From Zygnema cylindricum (lineage: Eukaryota > Streptophyta > Zygnematophyceae > Zygnematales > Zygnemataceae), in NCBI GenBank assembly GCA_037447655.1, contig JBBHKE010002590.1, positions 1 to 64,000 of the forward strand: a stretch of DNA of 64,000 nt. The letters run 5' to 3'. The notes beneath the pieces are model-generated. The model was not told the origin of the DNA. It did no database searches and saw nothing but the letters and a program-made list of their open reading frames with translations. The stretch's first letter is position 1, and each line of letters opens with the position of its first letter. Positions 1 through 12,621 of the stretch are shown here, piece after piece. The translations under genes and the position numbers were made by a program.

Positions 1-110
1 CGCGCGGTATTTGTTTCGCTATCGAAACAAATGCGCGGTATTTGTTTCGCTGTCGAAACAAATGCGCGGTATTTGTTTCGCTATCGAAACAAATGCGCGG
101 TATCCGTTCT
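1..110. repeat. 31-bp tandem repeat of a palindromic unit
   Basis: Units start at 2, 33, 64 and 95 (the last partial), an exact period of 31 bp. Each full unit holds an inverted repeat, ATTTGTTTCG / CGAAACAAAT, around a 4-nt loop. Other LTRs of the same group here carry only one, often imperfect, version (for example near 8088-8112). Confidence 0.9.
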
Positions 111-511
111 GCCCCCCATTCCGTACTTCGTACTAAATTAAACTGTATCTATGTACTAAGTATCTATTTAGCCGTTAAACGGATTAATCTACATTTAACG
201 ATTTATATATTTGTCAAACCCTATATATCGTAATATCTTTTCTAGACATAACGGCTAGAGCTAACGGCTAGTGCGGATTGACGGACGGTAGGTACCAGGA
301 TCAATTCCTGGGTTCGTCAACTAACTATTGGTAAGTCTACCTAATTTACCCTCGTCTTCTCTAGAGAGCCTAGGCAGCCATGGCTCTAGCTCCCTATCCA
401 GCCTTCAGTGACTACAACAAGTATGGGAGCTTGGAAAAGGGAGTTAGAGGCAGACCGCCTCAACTCTTTTTCTATCCTAATACAAACCTATAAAATACTC
501 AAATATCAACA
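1..511 (-). mobile_element. Copia LTR, partial, cut by the window edge
   Basis: This matches the promoter-proximal half of the Copia LTRs at 2038-3163, 7512-8649, 57090-58134 and 62318-63368: the palindromic 'tttgtttcg' block, a tRNA T-arm-like hairpin near 285-315, the shared 'gcctaggcagccatggct' segment near 367, and the terminal 'aaatatcaaca' (LTR start TGTTGATATTT on the minus strand). At 511/512 it abuts plus-strand Copia coding sequence, so it was inserted into that element. Whether it is a solo LTR or the 5' LTR of an element lying to the left cannot be seen. Confidence 0.8.
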
Positions 512-514
512 GAT

Positions 515-2037
515 GTGTATTTCACTGCTGAGAAAGGTAGCCAAGGAATGTTCAGGCTTGCTTCAAGTAATGAAAAACTCAAACTTTACTATGTCGGTGT
601 CAATGATATTATGTTGTGGCATAAGAGACTTGGGCATGTGAATCTAGAAAAGCTAAAAGGAATGAAAAAAATGGGACTAGTTGAAGGGATACTCTTTGGG
701 GAAAATGAGAAGTTAAGTGATGGTAGTGGGTGTGCTCAGGGTAAAGCACACAGATTACCATTTCCAAAGGAAGCAACTTATAAAGGAGAAAAAGTTCTTG
801 ATTTGGTACATACGAACATTTGGGGACCGGCAAGAATGCCATCACCCGGAGGAAAAAAAATTATGCTAACCATTACCGATGATTAGTCTCGGTACTCCCG
901 GGTATACTTTCTGAAAAACAAATCAAAAACTCCGGAGTATTTCAAAAAATATAAAGCATGGGCCAAAAAGCTTCACGATACATAAATAAAGAGAATAAGA
1001 AGTGACAATGGAGGGGAATATACCTCCAATCAGTTTGAGGATTTCTTAAGAGAGGATGGTGTGCAAAATCAAAAGATAGTTTCTGAAAACCCGGAACACA
1101 ATGGTGTTGCCGAGAGATTGAATAGGACACTGAATGATAGTGCCCGAAGTATGTTGTCAGATAAAAAGATACGAAAAAGGTTTTGGGCCGAAGATATGAA
1201 TTGTGCTAATTATTTGAGAAATAGAGTACTTACTTCGGCGGTGAATAACCAAACTCCATATGAGAGATGGACCGGCCCAAAACCAAATCTATGCCACGTA
1301 AAGGTTTTCGGTAGTAAAGTCTTCAATTTAGATACAGATAGATCTAACTTGAAACTAGATCCTAAAGGAAAACCCGGATACTTGCTAGGATATGATGAAG
1401 ATGTAAAAAGGTATAGAGTGTATGATCTAAAAAGAGAAGACATAATTCCAGTAAAGCACTTGATAGCTATGGATGAAGGGAAATCGGTAGATCAATTCAA
1501 ATCCTCAAAGAAAGTCAAAAGCAGAATTGACTCAGACATTTTTGATGACTTTCACCTTCCTAACTATCCGAGTCTCCAAGAAGATGATATCCTTGCAAGC
1601 TCAAAACAGAGAGAGAAAGACAAAGACTTGGAAACACCAGTGACACTTATGCTTGAAGCGGAAGACGTGGTGGAAACGGATATGTATCCGAGGGATAGGG
1701 TAGAAGCCATGGTGATTCAAAAGAATCCACGAGAACCATCTATTCCGGCCACAGGTTTTAAGGGAGGAAGAAAAAGCAGCAAAAGGCTTCAAGAGAAACA
1801 AGTTAACAACAAGGTAACTAAACTTTCTCACCCGGATGAACCTCAAACATATGAAGAGGCAATGAACTGCCCGGAGAGAATTCGGTGGAAGACGACCATA
1901 AATGAAGAGATGGCTTCAATCACGGCGGCTGATACATAGGAGTTGGTAGACTGTCCACCTGATCGCAAACCAATTGGATGTAAGTGGGTTTTCAAATTAA
2001 AACTGAATCTTGACAATAATATTGATCGTTATAAGGC
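515..2037 (+). pseudogene. Copia pol, 5' portion: gag-pre-integrase, integrase, start of RT (broken)
   Basis: Frame 515-886 shows the integrase zinc region (WHKRLGH, then GCAQGK, where the first Cys of the usual pair is lost) and the start of the catalytic core. The first catalytic Asp has become Asn (HTNIWGP). A stop interrupts at about 884-886 and another near 984. The frame from 1061 to 1939 continues with NGVAERLNR (the Glu region), the integrase C-terminal segment (GYDEDVKRYRVYDL), the acidic linker and the RT N-terminus, with a stop at 1937-1939 and readable sequence up to the insertion at 2038. Upstream of 1061, SDNGGEY is readable. Several independent lesions make this a non-functional copy. 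Confidence 0.88.
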
Positions 2038-3163
2038 TGAAACTCTGTGTCCTCTATTGGACCACTGAATACAGGAAGCCTCTAGATAGTTATTAACTAA
2101 CCCACTTTCAAAGACAACCAGTGCTACCCAAGCAGACAAGCAGACAATCTAGTTGTGAAATTCTGTGTCCTCCATTGGATTACAGAATACAGAAAGTCTC
2201 TAAGTAGTATTTAACTGACACACTTCAAGCCACAACCATTGCTGCCCAAGAAGGCAAACCGACAATTTGACTGCACCCCTATGTAGCCTGGACTCCCCTG
2301 AGTCCGTAGCAAAAAGAATCACTGAAAACGGCTAACCAGCCGAAAAGTTACGAGTCGGCAAAAATGCCAAGTTTATACAAACTCTCAAAGGGAGAGAGGT
2401 ACCTATCTACCGAATTCTCTAAGTCCTAAATCCCTCTCACAGCCCCTATCTATTGAAGTACGAACCAATCAGATCACTGTAGGGTAGAGAAAAAGTACTA
2501 TGACCGATGTACTTTTTGTACGACCTGTGTACGACAATCCCATTGAGTGGACGCGTGTCCACTTTTAACTTGTCCTTATGTTCGCCGGAATTCCTGCGAC
2601 CAAATGTCATCCTTCCACGTGGCGCCACGTCAAGCCACGTCCATAAACGCCAAAGTGACTATTTTGTAATCTCGGTAGTGATATAAGCCGTCTGATTAAA
2701 TCCGAGATTAAATGTCCACCGTCAAAACAAATGTCTGGTTCATTTGTTTTCGTCCGAGATAATGTTCGCACTAAATAATACTTGGTTATATGTTTCTCCG
2801 TTCGTCATTCCGTTAATCGAATTCATGGTCGTAATACTGTTTAAATATATATCAAACCCAATGTATTCTAACGGACTTCTACGACAGACTACCTAGAGCT
2901 AACGGCTACGCCGCGCTCTGCCGGTCGGAGGTTTGAGTCTTGCCCGACTCAACCTTTTGTTGAGAGTGACATAAGTCACTCCTTAGCCCTGCCTGCTTAA
3001 GCTAGGATAGCCATGGCTCAGCCACCCTCTCTATCCCTCAGTGACTACGACAAGTATTGTGGGTAGAGAGAGGTGGTGGAGGCAAACTGTCTACCTTTTT
3101 CTTTCTTCTATTTGTACTAAATTTATACCTAGAAAATACCATATAAAACTAATAATTTCAACA
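2038..3163 (-). repeat. 3' LTR of the nested Copia element
   Basis: It aligns with 7512-8649 along its length. It carries an extra copy of its outermost 118 bp (2038-2155 and again from 2156) that the 5' LTR lacks, and only a short AT run near 2843-2850 where the 5' LTR has 66 AT units. The T-arm-like hairpin segment lies near 2925-2955. Confidence 0.92.
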
Positions 3164-3199
3164 CTCCCTTTATTTTCTAGTCTAATTTTAATATCAATT

Positions 3200-6100
3200 T
3201 TAATCCACACTTTTCTCTACAATAATTGACTTGGGAGAGGGCATCGGTTTTGTCATCATATCAGCTACCATTTCCTCATCTGATCTATATACAAGATTCA
3301 CTGTTTTATTCTCAACTTTTTCTCTTACAAAACTTAATCTTATGTCAATTAGTTTAGCCTTAAAATGATGTTTTGGATTAGCTGCAATTGCAATGGCAGC
3401 TTGATTATCACAAAACACTTCATGCACTCCCTCCTTCATATACCCTTGTTCTTACAGCAAAGACTTGACCCACATCAATTCTTTCACAGCAGAACAAGAG
3501 GCGATGTACTCAGCCTCTATAATAAACTGAGCCACCACCTTTTGTTGCTTACTGCTCCAACAGCAAGCACATTCCCCCACATAAAACACATACCCAGAAG
3601 TGCATCTTCTCATAGGTGCGTCCCCATAACTAGCATCACTCCAAGTAGTGATGTCAGTGTGCTCCCCTCCCAAATGCAACCATAACTCTCTTGTTCCTAC
3701 CAAATATCTCATGACTCTTTTGGCTGCCTCCCAGACTCTCTGCCTAGGATCATTAAGACTCCTACTAAGTACTGTAGAAATTAATGGTTTTTAAAGTATT
3801 TTCTTGGTCTGAAATAAGAAAGAAGCCTAAACTTCCTACAACCTTTCTATAAGGGATAGACTTCATAATCTCTCTCTCCTCTAAGCTCATCTGATCATCT
3901 AAGATCATCACTCTTCTTTCTACACTCCCATCACTTACTCTTTTCAAGTCCGTAGGAGTGGTACAACTGTTAGCATTTTCTATCTGGAATTTCTCAAGCA
4001 TATAACCTATTGCTTCTTTCTGAGTTAGTTTGATAATCTTCTTCCCCCTATCTCCCTCCATTTGAATCCCCAAAATATATCTTGCCTCCCCTAAATCCTT
4101 CATATCAAATCTACTTCTAAGATCTTTCTTTAACTTATCAATTTTTTCCAAAGATTTACTCAACACAAGCAGATCATCCACATAAATTGCAATAAAGATG
4201 ACACCATTCTCATCTTCAAACATATAGATAGAATGGTCAGAGCTAATCGAGATATATCCCAGACCACTGAGAAACTCATCTAGTTTCTTATTCCACTGTC
4301 GGGGGGCCTTTTTCAGTCCATATAAAGACTTTATGAGCCTGCAGACTTTGCTCTCTTCTCCTTATTCCACGAACCCCTCGGGTTGCCTCATGAAAATCTC
4401 TTCCTCTAACTCACCATTAAGAAAAGCAGTCTTAATGTCCATCTGGTGTATTTCCATGTCTTCCGCTGCTGCGAGACTAAGAAGAATCCCTACTGATGGG
4501 AACCGAACAACTGGAGCAAAGGTCTCCTCATTGTGAATCCCCTCCTTTAGGGTGAACCCTTTCGCTACCAATTGAGCCTTATATCTCTCAATGGTATTAT
4601 CTGGGTTTAGTTTAAATTTAAATACCCATTTACACCCAATATGTTTTTTGTCTGGAGGACAATCCGCTAATTCCCAAGTATTTGCTTCCATGATAGAGGC
4701 CATCTCATCATTTATGGCTCTAATCCATCTTTCTTTCTCCGGACTATTCACTGCCTCTGAGTAAGACCGAGGCTCATCTGGGTGAGATAGCTTTGTTACT
4801 TTATGAGCGGTCTGTTTTTCCTGTATCCTTTTGCTGCTCCTTCTCGCTCCCTCAAACTCCGAACCTGGAATGGATGGAAGTCTTGGGTTTCTTCTCACTG
4901 TCTCATCGGCTACCTTGTCCTTGGAAGCCGGTTCTGGTCTCGCTTCTTCTATTTCCTCGAAATCCATAAGAGTATGTGAGGTTTCCGGTGAGTCTCCTGT
5001 ATCTCGGATCTCTCCTGAATCTGCAATCACGGTTTCAATCATGTCTCTTTCGGGAACGACTGAGTTCTCCTCACTTTCGGACTCAAATCTGATTCTTATC
5101 TTCTTTGTCTATTTGAAGGGGTCAAATGACTTCCCTTCATCCATGACAACTAAGTGTTTGACCAGAATAATACCTTTCTTTGCTAAGTCATAGACTCTAT
5201 ATCCCTTGACCTCCTCATCATATCCCACAAAGTATCCTGGTTTTCCCTTAGCATCTAGTTTCCAATTCTTCCTATTCGTGTCAAGACTGTAAACTTGTCT
5301 ACCGAATACTTTAAGGTGTGAGATATCTGGTTTCCTTCCAACCCATCTCTCATAAGGTGCCACTCCCTTGACTGCTGAGGTAAAGACTCTATTCTTAATG
5401 TAGTTGGCACAATTCATTGCTTCTGCCCAAAATCTCTTTCCTATTTTCTTGTCGGCCAACCAACTGCATGCACTATCTCCTTGTATTCCATTCAACCTCT
5501 CAGCTACCTCATTTTGTTCCGGGTTATATGGTACAGTTTTCTGGTGTTGCACTCCCTCATCTCTCAGATATTCCTCAAACTGGTTAGAGGTATATTCCCC
5601 CCAATTATCACTCCTTATCCTCTTAATGGGGGTTTCATGCAACTTCTCACTCCAGGCTTTATATTCTTTGAAGTAAGTTGATGCTTCAGTCTTTGTTTTT
5701 AGAAAGTAGACTCTAGAGTATATAGAATAGTCATCGGTTATTGTCATCATAAACCTCTTTCCTCTAACCGAAGGTACTTTTGCAGGTCCCCAAATATCTG
5801 TTTGGACCAAATATAATACTTTCTCACCTCTATATGTGGCGGCTTTGGGAAAGGGAAGTTTGTGAGCCTTACCTTGAGCACAACCACTACAATCATCCAT
5901 CATTTCATTATCCCCAAATTGCATGCCTTCTACTACCCCGAGCTTTTTCATTTCCTTCAACCTATCAAAATGCACATGTCCCAACCGCTTATGCCAAATC
6001 ATCAACTTAGGAACACCAACATAGTAAGCATTCTTCTTTTCATTACTCAAGTTAAGCCTAAACATTCCTTGGCTACCTTTATCTGTCGTGAAGTAAACTT

Positions 6101-6391
6101 CATCCCCATACTTAGCTGTAAAGACTCCCTTTTTAGTGAAGGTATCAAACTCTTTGTCATCTAACACAGACGTAGAGACAAGATTTTTACTCAGCTGAGG
6201 AATTTAGAGTACATCTGAGAATGTAAGATAGAAGTCTTACCCTCCACTAAGACTTTCAGATCTACTGATCCCACTAGATCTGTAGTAACCACTCTCCCAT
6301 CCCCATACTCTATCTCTACAGTAGGGATCTTTCTTAGCTTAGTGAAGAGTTCTTTATCACGACACATATGCATGGATGCACTTAAGTCCAT
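3200..6391 (-). pseudogene. Copia pol: protease remnant, integrase, RT, RNase H (broken)
   Basis: Reading from 6391 leftwards: a protease remnant with MDLSAS where DSGAS is expected; an integrase frame 6167-5109 with WHKRLGH, CAQGK, VQTDIWGP, SDNWGEY and NEVAERLN, that is an intact D, D and E; a stop at about 5110; a linker and RT N-terminal frame 5042-4362; an RT palm frame 4223-3765 with YVDDL; then RNase H in two frames (3712-3452 with TWSDASYGD, 3439-3200 with CDNQAAIA). Near 3765-3830 the usual segment between RT and RNase H has been replaced by unrelated sequence. Stops and frameshifts separate the pieces. Confidence 0.9.
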
Positions 6392-6559
6392 AATCCATCC
6401 TCCCTGTGGGGCTTCCCGAATTGCTTCAATGGCACACTTCTCTCTCTGAGGGATCTCGTTCTCCTCCAGACTCTCGTCAAGAAGAAAATCCCCATCCTCC
6501 TTAGAGGACTCATCCTCGGTTTCTCTTGTTACTTTTGTAACGACAAGTGCCTTTTTCTT

Positions 6560-7511
6560 CCCTCCGGAAGAACCCCCTTCACGGTTCTGTTGGAGCCTCA
6601 GCTCTGACAGCTTGTCACAATCTGCGATAAAGTGTCCCGCCTTTTTGCAAAAATGACAAAGACCCTTTGGGGGCCTTGATCCTCCAGAATGATCTCTTTC
6701 CCCTTTGTACGGTGTCTTTAGGTCCTTCCCCTATCGGTCCCCTCTTGCTGCTTGAGCTTGAATGCTCTTTCCTCCTCTCCTAATCTCCATTGTGTTTTCC
6801 TGCACAAGTATCATCCTGACCACTGTGTTCCATTTCCATGAACTCACTGGCATTTCTTGTACTCGATACACTATACTCTCAAACTCATTTGGTAACTTCA
6901 TGATAAGGGTGTTAACTTTCATTTTCATTGTACCTGTCCACCTGGCACTTTCCATCCCCATATACAAACAAGAAAGATCATTACAGTAATATAACATCTT
7001 TCCTCCTTTGTAAGTGTAACTCACTAGCTTTTGCTCAGCCAACTGGAGCTCCTGAATAGTTCCAGCTCTAAAAATCTCCACCAAACTCACCCACAACTCC
7101 TCTGCCTTGTAAATGTGAAGATGAGGGGTGGCTAAAGCTTGAGTGAGGTGCCTCAGAATGACGTTCTTGGCAGCCATGTTTACATCGTCCCATATTTGAG
7201 TATCGTTCTCCGCGGTCTTCACGATTGCCGCTTCCGGTACTCTGGCAATAGAAGTGAGGGGTGTCTCCTTCCCTTTCCCCTTTTCGGACACACTACTGAC
7301 CCCATCATTTGCCTCCTCCGCTGAGGCAGCCGTTGCTGTAGGAAACCTTACTCCTCCAAATCCTAGTGGAGTTCCCGAAGGTGGACGTTTCACTTGTCCA
7401 CTAACGATACCCCAGTATCGTTTTTCACACAAAGCTCCCATCATCATGGCTTCCCAATAGATGAACCTAGATCCATTGAAGGTGGGCACCCTAGAGGGTG
7501 GGCCCATAACC

Positions 7512-7534
<23 letters not shown>
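6560..7534 (-). pseudogene. Copia gag with CCHC zinc knuckle (broken)
   Basis: The long frame 7534-6731 (267 codons) starts inside the last 23 bp of the 5' LTR and reads through the primer-binding site (QVMGPP). It continues with the gag N-terminal pattern (VPTFNGSRFIYWEAM), the central region and a basic tail, then meets a stop at about 6731. Beyond the stop the zinc knuckle CHFCKKAGHFIADC is readable near 6610-6655 and fits CX2CX4HX4C. The first ATG could be 7534 or the ATG within the primer-binding site at 7508-7506, which gives the conserved N-terminus directly. The latter is favoured by comparison with the element at 53688. Confidence 0.85.
7497..7511 (-). promoter_or_regulatory. Primer-binding site for half initiator tRNA-Met
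   Basis: The plus-strand bases GGTGGGCCCATAACC abut the LTR end at 7512. As recalled from plant initiator tRNA-Met, they equal its anticodon stem-loop region (anticodon CAT inside). A site pairing with this internal part rather than the tRNA 3' end is the half-tRNA priming mode established for Drosophila copia and yeast Ty5. The ATG complementary to the anticodon is in frame with gag. Confidence 0.75.
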
Positions 7535-8649
<1,115 letters not shown>

Positions 8650-10181
8650 AAGGCCCGGTTAGTGGCTAAAGGTTTTACTCAGAAAGAGGGAATAGACTAC
8701 GTAGAAACCTTTGCTCCAGTCGTTAAATTTCCCTCAGTCTGGATACTTCTCAGTCTGGCAGCTGTAGAAGACATGGAAGTACACCAGATGGACATCAAAA
8801 CTGCCTTCTTGCTTGGAGAACTAGAGGAGGAGATCTTCATGCGACAACCGGAAGGATTTGTGGAACAAGGAGAAGAGGGTAAGGTATGCCGGCTGATCAA
8901 ATCTCTCTATGGTATGAAAAAGGCGCCCAGACAATGGAACAAGAAGCTTGATGAGTTTGTTACTGGTCTGGGATACATTTGGATCAGTTCAGATCATTCA
9001 ATTTATGTTTTTGAAGACAAGAAAGGTGTCATCTTTACTGAAATTTACGTTAATGATGTGCTTGTCATGAGTAAGTCAATGGAGAAAATCAACAAACTAA
9101 AAACAGATCTAAAGGGAAGATTTTAGATGAAGGACATGGGGGCAAAATATATATTTAAGAATATAAGTAGAGAGATAGAAAGAATAATTAGACTAAATCA
9201 TAAAGAGGCAATTGGTAATATGTTGGAAAAATTTCAGATGAACAAAGCCAACAATTGTACAACTCCAATGGATCTAAAAAAGGGAAGTGAGAGGAGTGAG
9301 AAATGAGACATCCTAATTCTAGATGATGAACTAGGTCTAGAAGAGAGGAGGTTTATGCAAACTATTCCATACAGACTGGTAGTCGACAGTCTGATTTATT
9401 TTATGAATTATAGCAGCCCGGATTTGGCACCAACTGTAGGAGTGCTAAGTAGGAGTCTGAATGCCCCTTCCAAAAGGGATTGGGAAGCAGCTAAGAGGGT
9501 CCTCAGATATCTCATAGCAACTAGGGATCTATAGCTGTATCTGGGTGGGGAAAATACTGACATCACCGCTTGGAGTGATGCCAGCTATGGGGATGCTCCG
9601 ATGCAAAGGTGTACAACTGGATATGTGTTGTATGTGGGGAATGGTGCTTGTTGTTGGAAAAGTAAACAACAAAAGGTCATTGCTCAGTCCACCATGGAGG
9701 CAGAGTATATGGCATTTTGCTTTGTTGTGAAGGAATTGATGTGGGTTAAATCTTTGCTTGGTGAATTGGGACATCTTAAGAGTGGAATTCAGAAAATATT
9801 TCGTGATAATGAAGCAGCAATTGCAATTGCTGCTAATCCACCATGGAGGCAGGGTATATGGCATCTTGCTTTGTTGTGAAGGAATTGATGTGGGTTAAAT
9901 CCTTGCTTGGTGAATTGGGACATCTTAAGAGTGGAATTCAGAAAATATTTCGTGATAATGAAGCAGCAATTGCAATTGCTGCTAATCCCAAACATCAATT
10001 TAAAGCAAAGCACATGGATATCAGACTTAGCTTTGTCAAGGAAAAGGTGGAGAACAAAATAATAAGTCTAGGGTATAGACCAGACAGTGAGATGGTGGCA
10101 GACATGATGACAAAGCATGTGCCCTCTCCTAAATTAATTTTCTGTAGAGAAAAATGTGGACTTAAATTTAAAAGTGACTAG
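8650..10181 (+). pseudogene. Copia pol, 3' portion: RT and RNase H (broken)
   Basis: This is the continuation of the pol gene cut at 2037. The frame 8662-9126 carries the RT fingers and palm (HQMDIKTAF, KSLYGMKKAPRQW), but the catalytic YVDD is YVND. It ends at a TAG near 9124. Further stops and shifts follow through 9180-9540. RNase H pieces include TAWSDASYGDAP near 9570 and MEAEYMA near 9700. A 149-bp tandem duplication (9689-9986) disrupts the RNase H frame. The C-terminus (VADMMTKHVPSPKLIFC) is readable to 10181. Confidence 0.88.
9689..9986 (+). repeat. 149-bp tandem duplication inside RNase H
   Basis: 9689-9837 is repeated at 9838-9986 with only a few substitutions. It begins at CCACCATGGAGG, runs through the DNEAAIAIA region, and shifts the frame. 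Confidence 0.95.
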
Positions 10182-10194
10182 AAACTAAAGGGAG

Positions 10195-11204
10195 TGTTGA
10201 AATTAAAGGTCTACTCAGGTATTTTCTAGGTTGCTTAATTGATTTAAGTAGGAGCAAAAAAAAGCAGAGGCAGCCTGCTTCTAGCCTCTCTCTCTAGCCC
10301 CGATACTTGCGGTAGTTATTGAAGGCTCAAGAGGAAGCTAGAGCCATGGCTGCCTATGCTTCCCTTAGAATCAGAAGGCATTCCTTTTTGGTAAACTTAT
10401 CAAAAAGGTTGACGGACCCAGGATTTGATCCTAATACCTACCGTTTATCAATCTGCATGTAGCCGACAGCTTTGGCCTATAGACTAGGACCTGTGGTGAA
10501 GTATATAGGGTACGGTAGCTATTTAAAGATATGGAAATATAGAAGTTCATTTAACTAACGAAAGGAACACAATCACATAGAGATAGATTGATATAGTTAC
10601 GTTAGAAAATACCAGATGTATTTTAAACAGCACTGAATTAATGTCGATTTCAATCTGACGACGGAGGAAGAAGCCGGGATTACGGAATGGACGATTTGGC
10701 CATTTGCGGTGACAGCCACACCGAGTGACACGTGGCAACATGACATTGGATAGCGACATCTCCGGAACATACCATGGCGAACCCAGATATGGCAGTCGTC
10801 GTCTTTTTGGCCATGTCGTACAATGGCCGTACAGAAAGTACTCCTAGCCAAGTACCTTTCTGTACTATACAGTGAATTGATAGGCTCCGTACTTCAGTAG
10901 TAGAAGGATTAGAGAGGGGTTTAGGACTTAGGGAAATTGGAGGTAGCCGCCTCTCTCTTTCAGAGAGCTTGTGTATAAAAGGTCATCTTTGACCAGTGAT
11001 AATTAACTGCTCAGGAGAGCAAATTCAAGGATTCTTTTTGTGGCGGACTCAGAGGAGTCTGCTCTTCCAAAGGGTGTAGTCTTATCAGTCAGTATTCTGT
11101 CAAGGTGTTAGTAATACTCATACAAATACAACGGGATTGAGGTTATCCTAGAGGCTTTTGATAAACAGTCTACTTTGAGTACCAATGGAGGTCTCAGAGT
11201 TACA
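10195..11204 (+). repeat. 3' LTR of the plus-strand Copia element
   Basis: Starts TGTTGAAATTAAAGG directly after a purine tract (AAAGGGAG) and ends about ...CTCAGAGTTACA. It carries, in the opposite orientation to 1-511, the shared 'agccatggct' segment near 10345 and the T-arm-like hairpin near 10405-10440, matching its plus orientation. Confidence 0.88.
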
Positions 11205-11965
11205 CAACCGCCGTAATTTATATACGGATATATTCGGCACAACTCCTAGTCTGCCACGTGGCTAATAGGTCAATGCCATTCTGTCCCTTTTCTCTTTCGG
11301 CGTCACATAGGTTGATGCCACGTGTCATTTCCTTCCATTTTGCCGAGCTGCTCCCAGATAATCGTGCCCGCGAACCAGCACTCACGCGGTTGGTTCGTTT
11401 TCCGACGATCAATTTCAGCCCTTTGATCTAAAGGGGCGCCGGGAATAAATGTTGACCGTTGAAATTCACCAGTCAATGTTCCGTGTTGACATTTGATTTT
11501 CGACGGTCAACATTCCGTGTTGACCGTTTTGAAATTCGTTCTTCCTTTGCGAGCCGTCGATCGCGACATTTAACTTCGTCCGTCGAAATAAAATGTTGTT
11601 TCATTTATTTCGTGCGGTACTCCATTTCGTGCGCTACCACACGTTCCATGTTTCGTTTCGTTCCGTAAGTCGTTAAAATGAATATGTCGTCTTTACATCT
11701 TTAAATACTTATCAAATGCAATGAATATATCGATTCAACAAGACCTACAGGATAAGGCGGACGACATTCCGTACGTCCTTCGTTCGGAGGTCACAAGATT
11801 AAATCTTATTTGTGGCAACCTAACTTTTGTAGGAGCCTTGTCTTCTGCCTATCTTCTTATCTCTGTGAGGCAGCCATGGGTGGCAGTCAATTCTGAGTGA
11901 CAACGACAAGTATTAGAATTGAAGGATCCCAAAAAAGGTAGATTATAAAATATCATTTGTGAACA
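11205..11965 (-). mobile_element. Degenerate Copia LTR remnant
   Basis: The right end reads ATTTGTGAACA, an LTR start TGTTCACAAAT on the minus strand. Inside are the 'gaggcagccatggg' segment near 11870, a degenerate T-arm-like stretch near 11790 and repeated TTGACCGTT/GGTCAACA palindromic blocks at 11453-11530. The outer 300 bp or so expected of this LTR group is not seen, so it is truncated against the LTR that ends at 11204. Confidence 0.6.
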
Positions 11966-12490
11966 CTAAGTATTCCTAATTGCGCCAAACTAATCTATCA
12001 CCGTACAATCAACATTACTGAGAGTCTATACTAAGTGATTGTATAAATCATTGTCGGCTATGTCACTTGTGATCTTCTCATGCCTCGCGTCCGTTTACTT
12101 GATTCATATCAATTTGAAGTTGCGATGTCCTGTACCAAAACACATTCAAATCTTGAGCTGCTGCATTGTATCTTACTTTACCAGATTATATGCACATTGA
12201 CCGCGGTTGCGTCGTCCATACATATTACATTCAAACTCATCGCAGTTGCGTTTGTACTTTTTGCGTCGCAGCTCCGTTGTCCTTTATGCGTCGCAACTGC
12301 GTTGACTTGTGTGTGTTGCAGCTGCGTTGTCATATCTGTATCGCAACTGCGTTGTTCCGTTCAACATGTGACATAAATTTCAAACACTTGTACTGTACTC
12401 AATTAACAACGCGTGTCCCTTACGCTGCATATTACTATCTTTTCACTGTTACGCTAATGTACTGAGAAATGAAGCTTTCCAAAATCAACA
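11966..12490 (-). repeat. Truncated 3' LTR
   Basis: It matches about 17180-17700. Six copies of a CGCAGYTGCGTTGTC-like motif lie at about 12195-12365. Similar motifs continue into the untranslated stretch 12520-12640. Confidence 0.82.
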
Positions 12491-12621
12491 CTTCCCTAAA
12501 GCTTTAGACTTAGTGCATCACCGCAGTTGCGATGTCAGAGCTGCACAGCTGCGATTTCACACTAGCGCAGCATCGTAGCATAACATCGCAGCATGGCAGC
12601 ATAGCAGTTGCAGCAAGTCAG

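Noticed and set aside
1-110. CRISPR-like array (31-bp period)
   Set aside because: Contiguous tandem units with no spacers, in a plant LTR.
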